Below, in pieces: positions 33,886 through 42,477 of a stretch of 64,000 nucleotides of DNA. The notes beneath the pieces are model-generated. The model was not told where the DNA came from, did not search any database, and saw only the letters and a list, made by a program, of their open reading frames with translations. The stretch is from NCBI GenBank assembly GCA_050329935.1, contig JBHJOI010000067.1, positions 1 through 64,000 of the forward strand. The letters are read 5' to 3'. Both the position numbers and the translations under genes were made by a program. Position 1 is the stretch's first letter; the number at the start of each line of letters is the position of its first letter. Source of the DNA: CAYSFW01 sp050329935 (GTDB taxonomy: Bacteria; Pseudomonadota; Gammaproteobacteria; UWMA-0217).

Positions 33886-35195
33886 GCCGAATCACGATCG
33901 GCGGCGTGGGTGGCGTCCTCGCACTGTGGTGGCTGACGGCGGGTGCTACCGCGCTCGGCGCGGACACGTTCACGTTCGATCCCACCGAATTCGAGAAAAA
34001 GCCACTGGAGTTTGGCGGCTCGCTCGAATTCAAGCCGGAGCGAACCTGGCTAAATCAGGATGGCGCGCTGTATCAGCTCAATTTTTATTCGCGCGAGGAT
34101 CGCGCGACCCTCGATCGCGCCTCGGCCACGCTCAAGCTCAATGGGAAGTACACCCATGGCGCCACCACGTTCAACCTCCGCGCCAATGCCGAATTGCGTG
34201 AGGATGCCCTGGCTACCGAGCGCGTCCGCCGGTTCGACGAGGCCTATCTGTCGTTTAAACCCAATCCACGCTTAACGGTGGACGCCGGCAAGGTGACGCT
34301 CAAGTGGGGCAAGGGTTACGCCTGGAATCCGGTTGGTTTCGTCGAGCGGCCGAAGGATCCGAACGATGTCGAACTAGCGCGCGAAGGGTTCACGTTGGTC
34401 GCGGCGGACTACATTCGGCATTTCGACGGCGCACTGCGTACGGTGGCCTTCACCCCTTTGTTGTTGCCGGTGACCGATGATATGAACCAGGATTTCGGCG
34501 AACCGGAGCACATTAACGTTGCGGCAAAGCTATACGGGCTTTATCGCGATACCGATATCGATTTCACCTGGCTTTCGAACGGAAGTCGCACGCCGCGTTT
34601 TGGATTCGATTTCGCGCGCAATCTGACCCCGGCGCTGGAAGTCCATGGCGAGTGGGCGCGCGTGGCGGATGTCATCACACGCCTGGTTGATCCCCTCGGT
34701 GCAGTCACGACGCGGCGCGGCGACGCAACCAGTACATTGCTCGGACTGCGTTATCTGGCCGCGCGCGATACCACATTCGTGTTGGAATACTATCGTAACG
34801 GCGGCGGCTATACCGAGGCGCAAACAAATGATTTTTACACGGCGGTTGATATCGGATTGCAGCAGTTTCAAGCGACTGGCGACGACGCCTTGCTCGAGAA
34901 AATCAAGGGTGTGAGCCGAACCGGATTCGCGCGACCTAACGCGATGCAGCGGTATCTTTATTTTCGCGTCAGCCAGAAAGAGCCGTTCGATATGCTGTAT
35001 TTCACACCCGCCGTGATCACATTGGTCAATCTCGACGATCGAAGCTATTCCGTGACACCGGAAGTCGGTTACACGGGCATCACCAACCTGAACCTGCGAA
35101 TGCGCGCCACCTGGCTAGGCGGACCCAAGAACAGCGAATTCGGCGATAAGCAAAACGATGCCCGCCTGGAATTGATGGCGCGTTACTATTTTTAA
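33882..35195 (+). CDS. Outer-membrane beta-barrel protein of the export cluster
   Basis: A 437-residue protein starting at a GTG that overlaps the previous stop. The signal peptide ends near ALGA (residue 27). The rest consists of alternating short beta strands (RASATLKLNGKYTHGATTFN, RLTVDAGKVTLKWGKGYAW and others) and ends with a terminal Phe (ARYYF), the BAM recognition pattern. It resembles DUF1302-like or porin-type barrels found behind LolA-like and FtsX-type genes. It may receive the cargo at the outer membrane; this is inference from operon structure. Confidence 0.78.
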   Translation: MSRITIGGVGGVLALWWLTAGATALGADTFTFDPTEFEKKPLEFGGSLEFKPERTWLNQDGALYQLNFYSREDRATLDRASATLKLNGKYTHGATTFNLRANAELREDALATERVRRFDEAYLSFKPNPRLTVDAGKVTLKWGKGYAWNPVGFVERPKDPNDVELAREGFTLVAADYIRHFDGALRTVAFTPLLLPVTDDMNQDFGEPEHINVAAKLYGLYRDTDIDFTWLSNGSRTPRFGFDFARNLTPALEVHGEWARVADVITRLVDPLGAVTTRRGDATSTLLGLRYLAARDTTFVLEYYRNGGGYTEAQTNDFYTAVDIGLQQFQATGDDALLEKIKGVSRTGFARPNAMQRYLYFRVSQKEPFDMLYFTPAVITLVNLDDRSYSVTPEVGYTGITNLNLRMRATWLGGPKNSEFGDKQNDARLELMARYYF

Positions 35196-35579
35196 AGGAC
35201 AGGATGCGTCGAATGACGTGCTGTTGACGTGGTAACGCCGAGTGTCCAGCGCTCGCCGTTCCCGGTCGGTAGCCCGCGAAGGTCGCTAATCGGGTTCGCC
35301 CGTGGTGGTTTCGCGGGTTTTGTATGCGCGCGCAATACCAGCGCTCGGCTGTGTAGATGCGGTCAGCGCGCGTCGCCGACGGGCTTGCCACGAGTTCTAA
35401 CCAGCCCCTGCGTTGCTTACCCCATGACCGAGAGTGCGAGGAAACGGCGCCGCGGGTAGCGAAGTTGTATGTCGTTTTTTCGGGGAATCGAACGGATCCC
35501 GTTGCGGCGGCGCCCGCGTTCCATTTCTGCCGGTCGTCGCCCTCGGTCTGCGCGAGTGCCACCTGGGCCATAGAATCGC
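35196..35579. other. Intergenic region between convergent genes
   Basis: These 384 bases lie between the end of the barrel gene and the end of dsbA. Open frames on both strands cover it, but none has a start site, composition or domain that I can support. No clear terminator hairpin with a T-run was found. Confidence 0.45.
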
Positions 35580-36233
35580 TCAAGCCGCGCTTTTCCGCTC
35601 CGCGCGCGCCTGTTCGAGCAACGCGTCGGCGATCGCGAGATGGTCGCGGAATGTTTTTGCGTTCTTGGCGACAACCGAGTAACGCCCATCGATGGTGAGC
35701 AGCGGTACGCTCTGAACGTTGTATTCGACCACCCGTTGTTCGTCGCGTTTCAGGCGCGAGGTGGCGCCGAGGGATTCAAAGGCATTCACGAAACGCTTTT
35801 CGTCGACACCGTTCTTCTTGACCCAGGCGACGATCGCGGGTTGGGTGAACAGTTTGACCCGCTCGTGGTGTAGTGCGCGGAATACGTCCTCGTCGAGGCG
35901 TGCGAGGTCGCCCGTCGCCTGTAGGGCGTAGTAGAGCCGTGCCAGATTGGCCCAGGCGGCGCGGTTGAAGCTGACCGGCACGCGTTTGAAGCTTACGTCC
36001 TTCGGCAGTCGCGTGGCCCAGTCCATCACGATCGGATGAAATTCCATGCAATGCGGGCAGCCATAGGAGAAAAACTCCAGTACCTCGATCACGTCGCCTT
36101 CGGCGCTCGTTTGTGGTGGTTGAACCAACTCGAAATCGCTGCCAAGGACCGGTACGTTGGCTTGTGCGGGCAGTGCGAAGGCGCCAAGCGTGGCGAGTAC
36201 GATGCGGTGAAAATCGCGGCGAGAGAGTGTCAT
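35580..36233 (-). CDS. dsbA: DsbA-type thiol:disulfide oxidase
   Basis: A periplasmic oxidase of 217 residues that introduces disulfide bonds. The N-terminus is a Tat-like signal (LSRRDFHRIVLATLGAFALP). The active site is C59-P-H-C62 within EFFSYGCPHCMEFHP, and the cis-proline loop is SVPLLTIDG. The helical insert is the normal DsbA one. It overlaps dsbB by four bases, so the oxidase and its membrane re-oxidant are made together. Confidence 0.94.
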   Translation of the reverse strand: MTLSRRDFHRIVLATLGAFALPAQANVPVLGSDFELVQPPQTSAEGDVIEVLEFFSYGCPHCMEFHPIVMDWATRLPKDVSFKRVPVSFNRAAWANLARLYYALQATGDLARLDEDVFRALHHERVKLFTQPAIVAWVKKNGVDEKRFVNAFESLGATSRLKRDEQRVVEYNVQSVPLLTIDGRYSVVAKNAKTFRDHLAIADALLEQARAERKSAA

Positions 36234-36736
36234 GCGTGGTCTCGTGGGTTCGGTTTCAGGAACAGCGCCCAGAGGGCGAGTAAGAAAAACGTCGTGAAAG
36301 CCATCAGCGACGCGTTGGCCAGGGTCAGGCCCAGGATACGGAGTTCGGGCTCATCGCAAAAGCCGGTGGCGAGAAACAGTCCGGGCATCCGCTCACCCAG
36401 CCATTCGACCAGTCGCTCGATCGCGCTTGGATCGCCACCAACGCAGGACGCCGTGCCCGGCGGTTGCATTTCGAGCCAGGTCTGGAATGCCGCCGTGCCG
36501 AAGCCGGTGATGATGACGAGCAGGCTTGCGAATCCAGCCACGCGGCCGGCTGCGAGCGAAAGCGCGGCTGCGAGCAGTGCCGACACGGCCAGCGCCATGA
36601 ACAGCAGGCGTTGAAAGATGCATAGGTGGCAGGGGCTCAGATCGAGCAAGATCGTCAGCACCACGCTGCCTGACGCCAGTGCGGCGGCGCCGAGGCCGAC
36701 CGCGAGCCAGGCCGAACGTCTGGAGTTCAGATTCAT
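36230..36736 (-). CDS. dsbB: DsbB-type disulfide bond formation protein
   Basis: A 168-residue four-helix membrane protein that re-oxidises DsbA with quinone. The first redox pair is C36-x-x-C39 (LSPCHLCIFQR) and the second is C98 with C127 (GTASCVGG, ATGFCDEPE), both complete. The last helix ends with a basic tail. It overlaps both neighbours by four bases (ATGA type). Confidence 0.94.
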   Translation of the reverse strand: MNLNSRRSAWLAVGLGAAALASGSVVLTILLDLSPCHLCIFQRLLFMALAVSALLAAALSLAAGRVAGFASLLVIITGFGTAAFQTWLEMQPPGTASCVGGDPSAIERLVEWLGERMPGLFLATGFCDEPELRILGLTLANASLMAFTTFFLLALWALFLKPNPRDHA

Positions 36737-37209
36737 TTAGGCACGAGCGGGCGGCTTTCGGCCTGCCAGCGGGTGACGCCGCCATTGAGATACCACACAT
36801 TGCTGTACCCCAGCAGCCGCAACGCCATCACGACCTGGGTGCTGCGTGGACCCGTGTCGCAGTAGACGAGGATTGCGTCGTCCTTGGACGCGGGCAGCTT
36901 GTCGAGGTTGCCGATCAATTCGTAATACGGGGCATGAACGGCGCCCTTGATTAAGCCGGTCGACAACTCGTCGCTCGGACGAACATCGAACACGAAGTAG
37001 AAGTCGTCGCGTGGGTCGTCCTGGAGCGCGTTCGGCTGGATGCGTAGATTCTCGATCGGTTGCTCGGCGAGGTAGCCGTTGATCGCTTCCTTGAGTCCGG
37101 AATCGGCCGCGACAATGCCGGCCGTCCCGAGCCACAAGGGTAATACCAGCGCGAGCGCCGTGCGCCGCCACGGCGGGATGGACGATGAAATCAGGTTGTA
37201 GCTAGGCAT
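36733..37209 (-). CDS. Periplasmic rhodanese-like protein
   Basis: A 158-residue protein with a signal peptide (PPWRRTALALVLPLWLGTAG, about 12-31) and one rhodanese domain. Asp75 (FVFDVRPSDE) and the catalytic loop with Cys117 (VYCDTGPRSTQ) are intact, so it should carry a persulfide. The motif near the end, LLGYSNVWYLNGGVTRWQ, is typical. It overlaps dsbB and follows the cation exporter by 15 bases. The substrate may be a reduced sulfur compound in the periplasm. Confidence 0.9.
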   Translation of the reverse strand: MPSYNLISSSIPPWRRTALALVLPLWLGTAGIVAADSGLKEAINGYLAEQPIENLRIQPNALQDDPRDDFYFVFDVRPSDELSTGLIKGAVHAPYYELIGNLDKLPASKDDAILVYCDTGPRSTQVVMALRLLGYSNVWYLNGGVTRWQAESRPLVPK

Positions 37210-37224
37210 CTTGTCTCCGGGGGC

Positions 37225-38160
37225 TCAGGTATGTGAATGGGGTCGCGGGCGCGAAGGCCACCAGCGCACGGTACGGGTGACGGGTTCCGGTTGCAGCGTG
37301 GCGTGGTGAATGCCGAAGCGCTCGCTTAGCAGTGCGTGACTTGCTTCCAGCACCTGTTCCCAACGCGCGATGTCATGCACCACGAGGTGTGCGCTCAGCA
37401 GCGGCCGGTCCGACTTGACACTCCAGATGTGCAGGTCGTGCACCGAGCTGACGCCGGGCACGCCCGCCAGCGCCTGTCCGACCGCGGTCGCGTCGAGATC
37501 GAGCGGAACACCTTCCATCAGTCCGTGCAAGGCCTCGCGCAGCAGCCGCAGACTCGAAACCAGGATCAGCAGCCCGATCGCGAGCGACAGCAGCGGATCG
37601 ATTGGTGTCCAGTCGGTCAATACGATCACGATGCCGGCGACCAACGCCGCGACCGAGCCTAGCAGATCACCCAGCACGTGCAACAACGCCGCGCGGGTAT
37701 TGAGGTTGCGCTCGCCGCGCAGCAACATCCAGGCCACGACGACATTGATCGCCAGGCCGAGCGCGGCGGTGACGAACACGGCCTCGCCGACCACCGGGCG
37801 CGGGGCTTGCAACCGCTCCACGGCGGAGATCACCAGCCAGGTGACCAGCGTTAGCAGCGCGGTGCTATTAAGCATCGCGGCGATGAACTCGGCTCGGCCC
37901 AGACCGTAACTGTGGCGCGTTGACGCGGGCTTTCGCGCTAGCCACGCCGCCACCGCGGCGAGTGCCAGCGCTGCGGCGTCATTCAGCATGTGCCCCGCGT
38001 CGGCGACCAGAGCCAGCGATCCCGCCCACAACCCGACGCTCGCCTCCACCGCCGCGAATACGAGCGTCAGCGCGGTTGCCCAGGCCAGCATGTTGCCGGT
38101 GCCGGCGTGCGAGTGGTGATGTCGATGCTCGTGGTCGGCGCGGGTGTGCGGTCCGCTCAT
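37225..38160 (-). CDS. Cation diffusion facilitator (Zn/Co/Cd efflux, CzcD-like)
   Basis: A 311-residue exporter; the ATG at 38160 overlaps the upstream stop as ATGA and gives the His-rich start MSGPHTRADHEHRHHHSHAG. Six membrane helices follow, with the metal site HMLNDAAALALA (usual HMLTD) in helix 2 and HVLGDLLGSVAAL in helix 5. The C-terminal cytoplasmic domain has VSSVHDLHIWSVKSDRPLL, and the tail is again His/Arg-rich. The pattern fits ZitB/CzcD antiporters. HMLND instead of HxxxD with Thr is within family variation. Confidence 0.9.
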   Translation of the reverse strand: MSGPHTRADHEHRHHHSHAGTGNMLAWATALTLVFAAVEASVGLWAGSLALVADAGHMLNDAAALALAAVAAWLARKPASTRHSYGLGRAEFIAAMLNSTALLTLVTWLVISAVERLQAPRPVVGEAVFVTAALGLAINVVVAWMLLRGERNLNTRAALLHVLGDLLGSVAALVAGIVIVLTDWTPIDPLLSLAIGLLILVSSLRLLREALHGLMEGVPLDLDATAVGQALAGVPGVSSVHDLHIWSVKSDRPLLSAHLVVHDIARWEQVLEASHALLSERFGIHHATLQPEPVTRTVRWWPSRPRPHSHT

Positions 38161-39416
38161 GCTTGGCCTCGGGTCAAGCGCGCGGCGACCCAGGTGATCG
38201 CGATCGCAAGCGTCAGCAGACCGAACGCAACGCCGATGTGACTGATCCGCTCCGGAGCCAGCAGCAACACCGATCCGAGCGCCAGCATCATGACCCCCGA
38301 CATGAGTTTCAGTAAACGACCCTCGCGCTCCGTGAGCTTGCGCGCACCCAGCGTGCGCGCGAACAGGGTGACGATCAGCGCCAACGGCAACACGTAAATC
38401 AGGTTGTACGCGGCCAGATAGAGATAGCGTCCCGCCGGCGAAAGCTCCGCGAGCGTGAGCACCCGGGTATAGACCATAGGAAACCCGGCGGTACACAGCA
38501 ACTCGTAAAAATTCGCCGCCACCGCGAGAACCACTGTGGCCCCCACCATGGCAGGAAAGCGTTCGGCACTCAGAATGGCTCGCGCGCGGCGGAACAATTC
38601 GGGCTTTTTCGCCGCCGGTATCGACAAGGTCAAGCCACGCTCGAAGATAAAAAAATCCTTAACGTTCACCGCGCCCACGAATATCGCAAGTACACCCGCC
38701 GCGAGCGTGACCCACGCGAAATGGCCAAAGAACTGAAACACATTCAGCCAGGCGGCCATGAATGCGAAATACATCAACCCCGAGATCGTGATGAAAATCC
38801 CGCCGATGATTGCCATTCGGCGCCGGTCACGCTGGTGCGTCAGCATCGAGAGTAGAAACAGCAGCACGAAGAATGCGCAAGGATTGAACGCGTCCAGTCC
38901 GGCAAGCACCAGCGTCAGGACCGGGAGCGAGAGGTGATTCGGGTCGAGATCGCCGACCAGTGGAACCTCGATCACCGCCGGCGCCTGTGCCAACGGCGGT
39001 GCGGGTGCGTGGGTGCCAAGCACGCGCGCGTGGCAGGCGTCCAGGCGTTGCCGGATCAGCGCTCCAGTCGTCGTATCGCCGCCCCATCCAACGTGCATCT
39101 CGCCGCAAAAAATAACCGCAGGTACCGAGCGTGCCTCGCCACCCGCCTGGCGCGCCAAGGATTGGAACAACGCGACGTGTTCGGGATGGCGAGTCAGCTC
39201 CAGTGCATGAAACTCGACCCACGGGCGGGCGGTTGGGATCGCCTCGACATGGGGATGAGCCTCGGTGCAATGCGGGCAGGTGAGCGCCCAGAAGAAGTAA
39301 AGTTGGACCTTCGGTCGTCCGTCCGCGTCCATAGTCAACCATGGATCATCGGCTTGCACCGAAATCGCGGTGAGTGCGAGGACGAACACGAGTAGGGCGA
39401 CGACACGAGGCGGCAT
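38157..39416 (-). CDS. Thioredoxin-like domain fused to CcdA/DsbD-type membrane domain
   Basis: A 419-residue protein. The start at 39416 gives a signal peptide (MPPRVVALLVFVLALTAISV) followed by a periplasmic thioredoxin-like domain with C47-P-H-C50 (FFWALTCPHCTEAHP). From about residue 175 there are six or more membrane helices with one Cys in each half (DAFNPCAFFVLLF and YELLCTAGFPMVY), the redox pair of CcdA/DsbD. It should bring reducing equivalents from the cytoplasm to the periplasm. It is the first gene of a five-gene operon with a cation exporter, a rhodanese, DsbB and DsbA. Confidence 0.85.
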   Translation of the reverse strand: MPPRVVALLVFVLALTAISVQADDPWLTMDADGRPKVQLYFFWALTCPHCTEAHPHVEAIPTARPWVEFHALELTRHPEHVALFQSLARQAGGEARSVPAVIFCGEMHVGWGGDTTTGALIRQRLDACHARVLGTHAPAPPLAQAPAVIEVPLVGDLDPNHLSLPVLTLVLAGLDAFNPCAFFVLLFLLSMLTHQRDRRRMAIIGGIFITISGLMYFAFMAAWLNVFQFFGHFAWVTLAAGVLAIFVGAVNVKDFFIFERGLTLSIPAAKKPELFRRARAILSAERFPAMVGATVVLAVAANFYELLCTAGFPMVYTRVLTLAELSPAGRYLYLAAYNLIYVLPLALIVTLFARTLGARKLTEREGRLLKLMSGVMMLALGSVLLLAPERISHIGVAFGLLTLAIAITWVAARLTRGQA

Positions 39417-39533
39417 GACACCGTTATGATATACCCCGCTCAAATGAAATTCTCGCACGCCTCGCGCGTTGCCAGTGCTGGGCCGTTTCGTGTCGCGGCG
39501 CGTGGGGTTTTCGGAATCGAACCGCGATTCTGC

Positions 39534-39971
39534 TCAGCGATCGCCGAGATGAAATATCCGCTCCCACCAGCGTCGGCGCACGCCGGGCAGCGGCGCATCG
39601 TCCTCGATCCGCGTTGGACGCAGACGGCTTAAGATCCAGCGCGGCGGAATGCGCTGGCCGCTGCTGCCGCAGGAGCTGCCGAGGTGGTGCGGGTCGTAGA
39701 TTTTGATGAGGGCGGGCGCTCCCGGGTCGTCGGCATAGACGATGCCGCAGTAGTCGTGTTCGTGCTCGCGCCGCAGCAGGGTGTCGATTTCCTGCACGAA
39801 GTGGTGCAAGGCATCCGCGTTCAGGGTGACTTCGGGTGGTGTCTGGCCGGCGAGACTGGCGTACCAGCCGTCAGGCTCGGCGCGCACCCGCGTCCACAAT
39901 GCATCGAGATCGGACCAACGTAGGATGCCGCGAAACGGGCCGTTGATGCGAAGCGCGAATTCGGATTGCAT
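39534..39971 (-). CDS. Conserved hypothetical protein
   Basis: A 145-residue soluble protein with balanced composition and a good codon pattern. It starts MQSEFALRINGPFRGILRWS, has a central YCGIVYADDPGAPALIKIYD, then a Gly/Ser/Cys turn (GSSCGSSGQRIPPRWILSR) and a basic end. There is no signal peptide or membrane helix. I do not recognise a domain. The short HLGSSCGSS segment could bind a metal or a cofactor, but nothing more can be said. It lies upstream of the thioredoxin/CcdA gene on the same strand, 117 bases away. Confidence 0.65.
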   Translation of the reverse strand: MQSEFALRINGPFRGILRWSDLDALWTRVRAEPDGWYASLAGQTPPEVTLNADALHHFVQEIDTLLRREHEHDYCGIVYADDPGAPALIKIYDPHHLGSSCGSSGQRIPPRWILSRLRPTRIEDDAPLPGVRRRWWERIFHLGDR

Positions 39972-40151
39972 GCGTGGTTCCCCGGGTTGATCGACGTCGA
40001 AATCGCGAAGGTGTCATGGGTCGAGCCGAAATGACGCGGCGCCATTCCTGCCATCGGACCGTCTCGCGACCCGCTCATTATGGCCTCGCGACACATGCCT
40101 TGTTGAGCTGTCAGTGACCGAAGCCGATCCCACTCAAGTCCGACCGGGCGG

Positions 40152-41063
40152 CTAGGCTGGGTCGCCGAGCAGCAGTTCCAACAGTGCCTTTTGCGCGTGG
40201 AGCCGATTCTCCGCTTCTTCCCACACCACGCTTTGACCGCCTTCCAGCACCTCGGTGGAGACTTCCTCGCCGCGGTGCGCGGGCAGGCAGTGCATGAACA
40301 GCGCGTCGGGATTTGCCTCCGCCATCAGCGCTGCATTAACTTGGTAGCCCGCGAACACACGGGCGCGTTCGCGTTGTTCTTCCTCTTGTCCCATGCTCGC
40401 CCAAACGTCGGTGACCACGAGATCCGCGCCCGCGGCGGCGCGCAGTGGATCGCGCTCGATCTCGATCCGATCTCCGGCGGCGGCGAGTAGCGCGGCGTTT
40501 GGATCATAACCTTCTGGCGCGCCGACCCGAAGCTTGAACTCGAACTGCATCGCGGCTTCGATGTACGAATTGCACATGTTGTTGCCGTCGCCAATCCAGG
40601 CGACGGTCTTGCCGGCGATGCCGCCGCGGTGTTCGATGAACGTCATTACGTCCGCCAATAACTGGCAGGGATGATGGTCATCGGTCAGCCCATTGATGAC
40701 GGGGACCTGGGAGTACGCCGCGAATTTTTCGACGATGCTGTGCTGGTGGGTGCGGATCAACACCCCGTCGACCATTCGCGACAGGACCCGCGCGGTGTCT
40801 TCGAGCGGTTCACCGCGTCCCAATTGGGTGTCGCGTGAACTCAGGAACAACGCGGTGCCGCCAAAATGCGCCATGCCGACCTCGAACGAGACCCGGGTGC
40901 GGGTCGAGGACTTGTCGAAGATCATTCCAAGCGTCTTGCCTTGCAGCACCGAATGACGTTCCCCGCGTTTGTGCAGCGCCTTGAGTTCGATCGCGCGCTC
41001 AAGCATCGCGAGCAGTTGTTGGCCGGAAAGGTCGCGGAGGGTCAGGAAGTGCTGAACGGACAT
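40152..41063 (-). CDS. argF: Ornithine carbamoyltransferase
   Basis: The enzyme makes citrulline from ornithine and carbamoyl phosphate. ATG at 41063 gives 303 residues, the normal length; the frame upstream is argD antisense or read-through. The carbamoyl phosphate site is DKSSTRTRVSFEVGM (STRTR motif), followed by HQHSIVEKFA and HHPCQLLADV. The ornithine site is MHCLPAHRGEEV near the C-terminus. It follows argD by 11 bases in one transcription unit. Confidence 0.97.
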   Translation of the reverse strand: MSVQHFLTLRDLSGQQLLAMLERAIELKALHKRGERHSVLQGKTLGMIFDKSSTRTRVSFEVGMAHFGGTALFLSSRDTQLGRGEPLEDTARVLSRMVDGVLIRTHQHSIVEKFAAYSQVPVINGLTDDHHPCQLLADVMTFIEHRGGIAGKTVAWIGDGNNMCNSYIEAAMQFEFKLRVGAPEGYDPNAALLAAAGDRIEIERDPLRAAAGADLVVTDVWASMGQEEEQRERARVFAGYQVNAALMAEANPDALFMHCLPAHRGEEVSTEVLEGGQSVVWEEAENRLHAQKALLELLLGDPA

Positions 41064-41074
41064 GAAGGATTTCC

Positions 41075-42250
41075 TCAGGCCGAAAGGAATTCGCGCACCA
41101 GCGGCGCGAGGATGGCGATGATCTGGTCGGCTTGTTCGCGATCCAGCACCAGCGGCGGCAGCAACCGGATGACGGAGTTCGCGGTGACGTTGATCAACAG
41201 TTTTTGTTCGAGCGCGCGGGCGACCAGCGTCGCGCACGGCCGGTCGAGTTCCACGCCGAGCATCAAGCCGTGGCCGCGGACTGCGACGACCCCCGCCAGC
41301 GATCCGAGTGCTTCGTTCAATCCCGTATACAGGTAGTTGCCGATCCGCGCCGCGTTGCCGCGCAAGTCCTCGGTGGTGATCGATTCGAGCACCGCGGTCG
41401 CGGCCGCGCAGGCGAGCGGATTTCCGCCAAAAGTGGAGCCGTGGTTGCCGGGGGCGAAGGTTTCGGCCGCCGCGCCGCGTGCGACGCAGGCCCCGATCGG
41501 GAAGCCGCCGCCGAGTCCTTTGGCGAGTGCCATGACATCGGGTTTCACGCCGGTATGCTGGAACGCGAACCACTCGCCGGTGCGACCGACGCCGGTTTGT
41601 ACTTCATCCAGCATCAGCAGCCAGCCGCGGTCGTCGCACAGCTGTCTAAGGCCCGGCAGATAGTCGGTGGATGGAATTCGAATGCCGCCTTCCCCCTGGA
41701 CCGGTTCGACCAGCACGGCCACCACGTCGGCGTGCACCGCACCGAGCGCGCGAACTGCGTCGAGGTCGTCATAAGGCGCGCGCAGGAATCCTTCGACCAG
41801 CGGTTCGAAGCCGGCCTGGATCTTGGCGTTTCCGGTGGCGGTCAGGGTCGCGAGCGTGCGGCCGTGAAACGAGCCGTCCATCACGATGATGCGCGGGATC
41901 GCGACGCCGCGTTGATGTCCGTACAGCCGCGCGACCTTGATCGCGGCCTCATTGGCCTCGGCGCCGGAATTGCAGAAGAACACCCGCTCCATTTCCGCCA
42001 GCGTGCACAGACGCTCGCCGAGCGCCTGTTGTTCTTCGATCCGGTAAAGATTGGACACATGCATCAGTCGTCGCGATTGATTGCATAGCGCTTCGGTCAG
42101 CCGAGGGTGGGCGTGCCCCAGACTGTTGACCGCCACGCCGCTAACCGCATCGAGATAGCGTTGACCAGCGGTATCCCACAGCCACGCGCCTTCGCCATGC
42201 GTGAAGGTCACGTTCTGCCGAGCGTAGGTATGCATCAAGAAATCGCGCAT
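41075..42250 (-). CDS. argD: Acetylornithine aminotransferase
   Basis: A PLP-dependent aminotransferase of 391 residues (ATG at 42250). Typical class III features are visible: FCNSGAEANEAAIKVARLYG, the LMLDEVQTGVGRTGEWFAFQ block with the conserved Asp, and the PLP lysine in MALAKGLGGGFPIGA. The enzyme makes N-acetylornithine; bacterial ArgD may also work in lysine synthesis as DapC. It is first in the argD-argF operon. No ArgR box was searched with confidence. Confidence 0.96.
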   Translation of the reverse strand: MRDFLMHTYARQNVTFTHGEGAWLWDTAGQRYLDAVSGVAVNSLGHAHPRLTEALCNQSRRLMHVSNLYRIEEQQALGERLCTLAEMERVFFCNSGAEANEAAIKVARLYGHQRGVAIPRIIVMDGSFHGRTLATLTATGNAKIQAGFEPLVEGFLRAPYDDLDAVRALGAVHADVVAVLVEPVQGEGGIRIPSTDYLPGLRQLCDDRGWLLMLDEVQTGVGRTGEWFAFQHTGVKPDVMALAKGLGGGFPIGACVARGAAAETFAPGNHGSTFGGNPLACAAATAVLESITTEDLRGNAARIGNYLYTGLNEALGSLAGVVAVRGHGLMLGVELDRPCATLVARALEQKLLINVTANSVIRLLPPLVLDREQADQIIAILAPLVREFLSA

Positions 42251-42403
42251 CGCGTGTTTTCCAACCCCTGAAAATAAAAGCGGCGGCCGGCGCCACCGCA
42301 AGCCAACCAAAATACCGAAATTGGATGTGCGATGGAAGGCTGAGGGCCATAAAACTGGGGGTTGGTGCGCGAAATGCGTGGTTTTTTGCGCGCCTGCATG
42401 GCT

Positions 42404-42443
42404 GTGTCATCAAAACGTTATCGCAACGTCACCGTGCGGTCAT
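42404..42443 (+). promoter_or_regulatory. Four-repeat Pho box upstream of btaA
   Basis: Four PhoB-like half-sites stand at exact 11-base steps: TGTCAT (42405), CGTTAT (42416), CGTCAC (42427) and GGTCAT (42438). PhoB half-sites have the form CTGTCAT with four-base spacers, so the period matches. A -10-like TAGGCT (42454-42459) begins 10 bases after the last half-site, the normal Pho promoter geometry. It predicts induction of the btaA-btaB-plcP genes by phosphate starvation. Confidence 0.68.
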
Positions 42444-42477
42444 ACCGCGCGGTTAGGCTGGCGCGATTTAAGGACAA

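Noticed and set aside
40100..40150. A second possible copy of the inverted-repeat element end (CTCAAGTCCGACCGGG)
   Set aside because: Only about ten bases match the element end, and no partner repeat lies within 300 bases.
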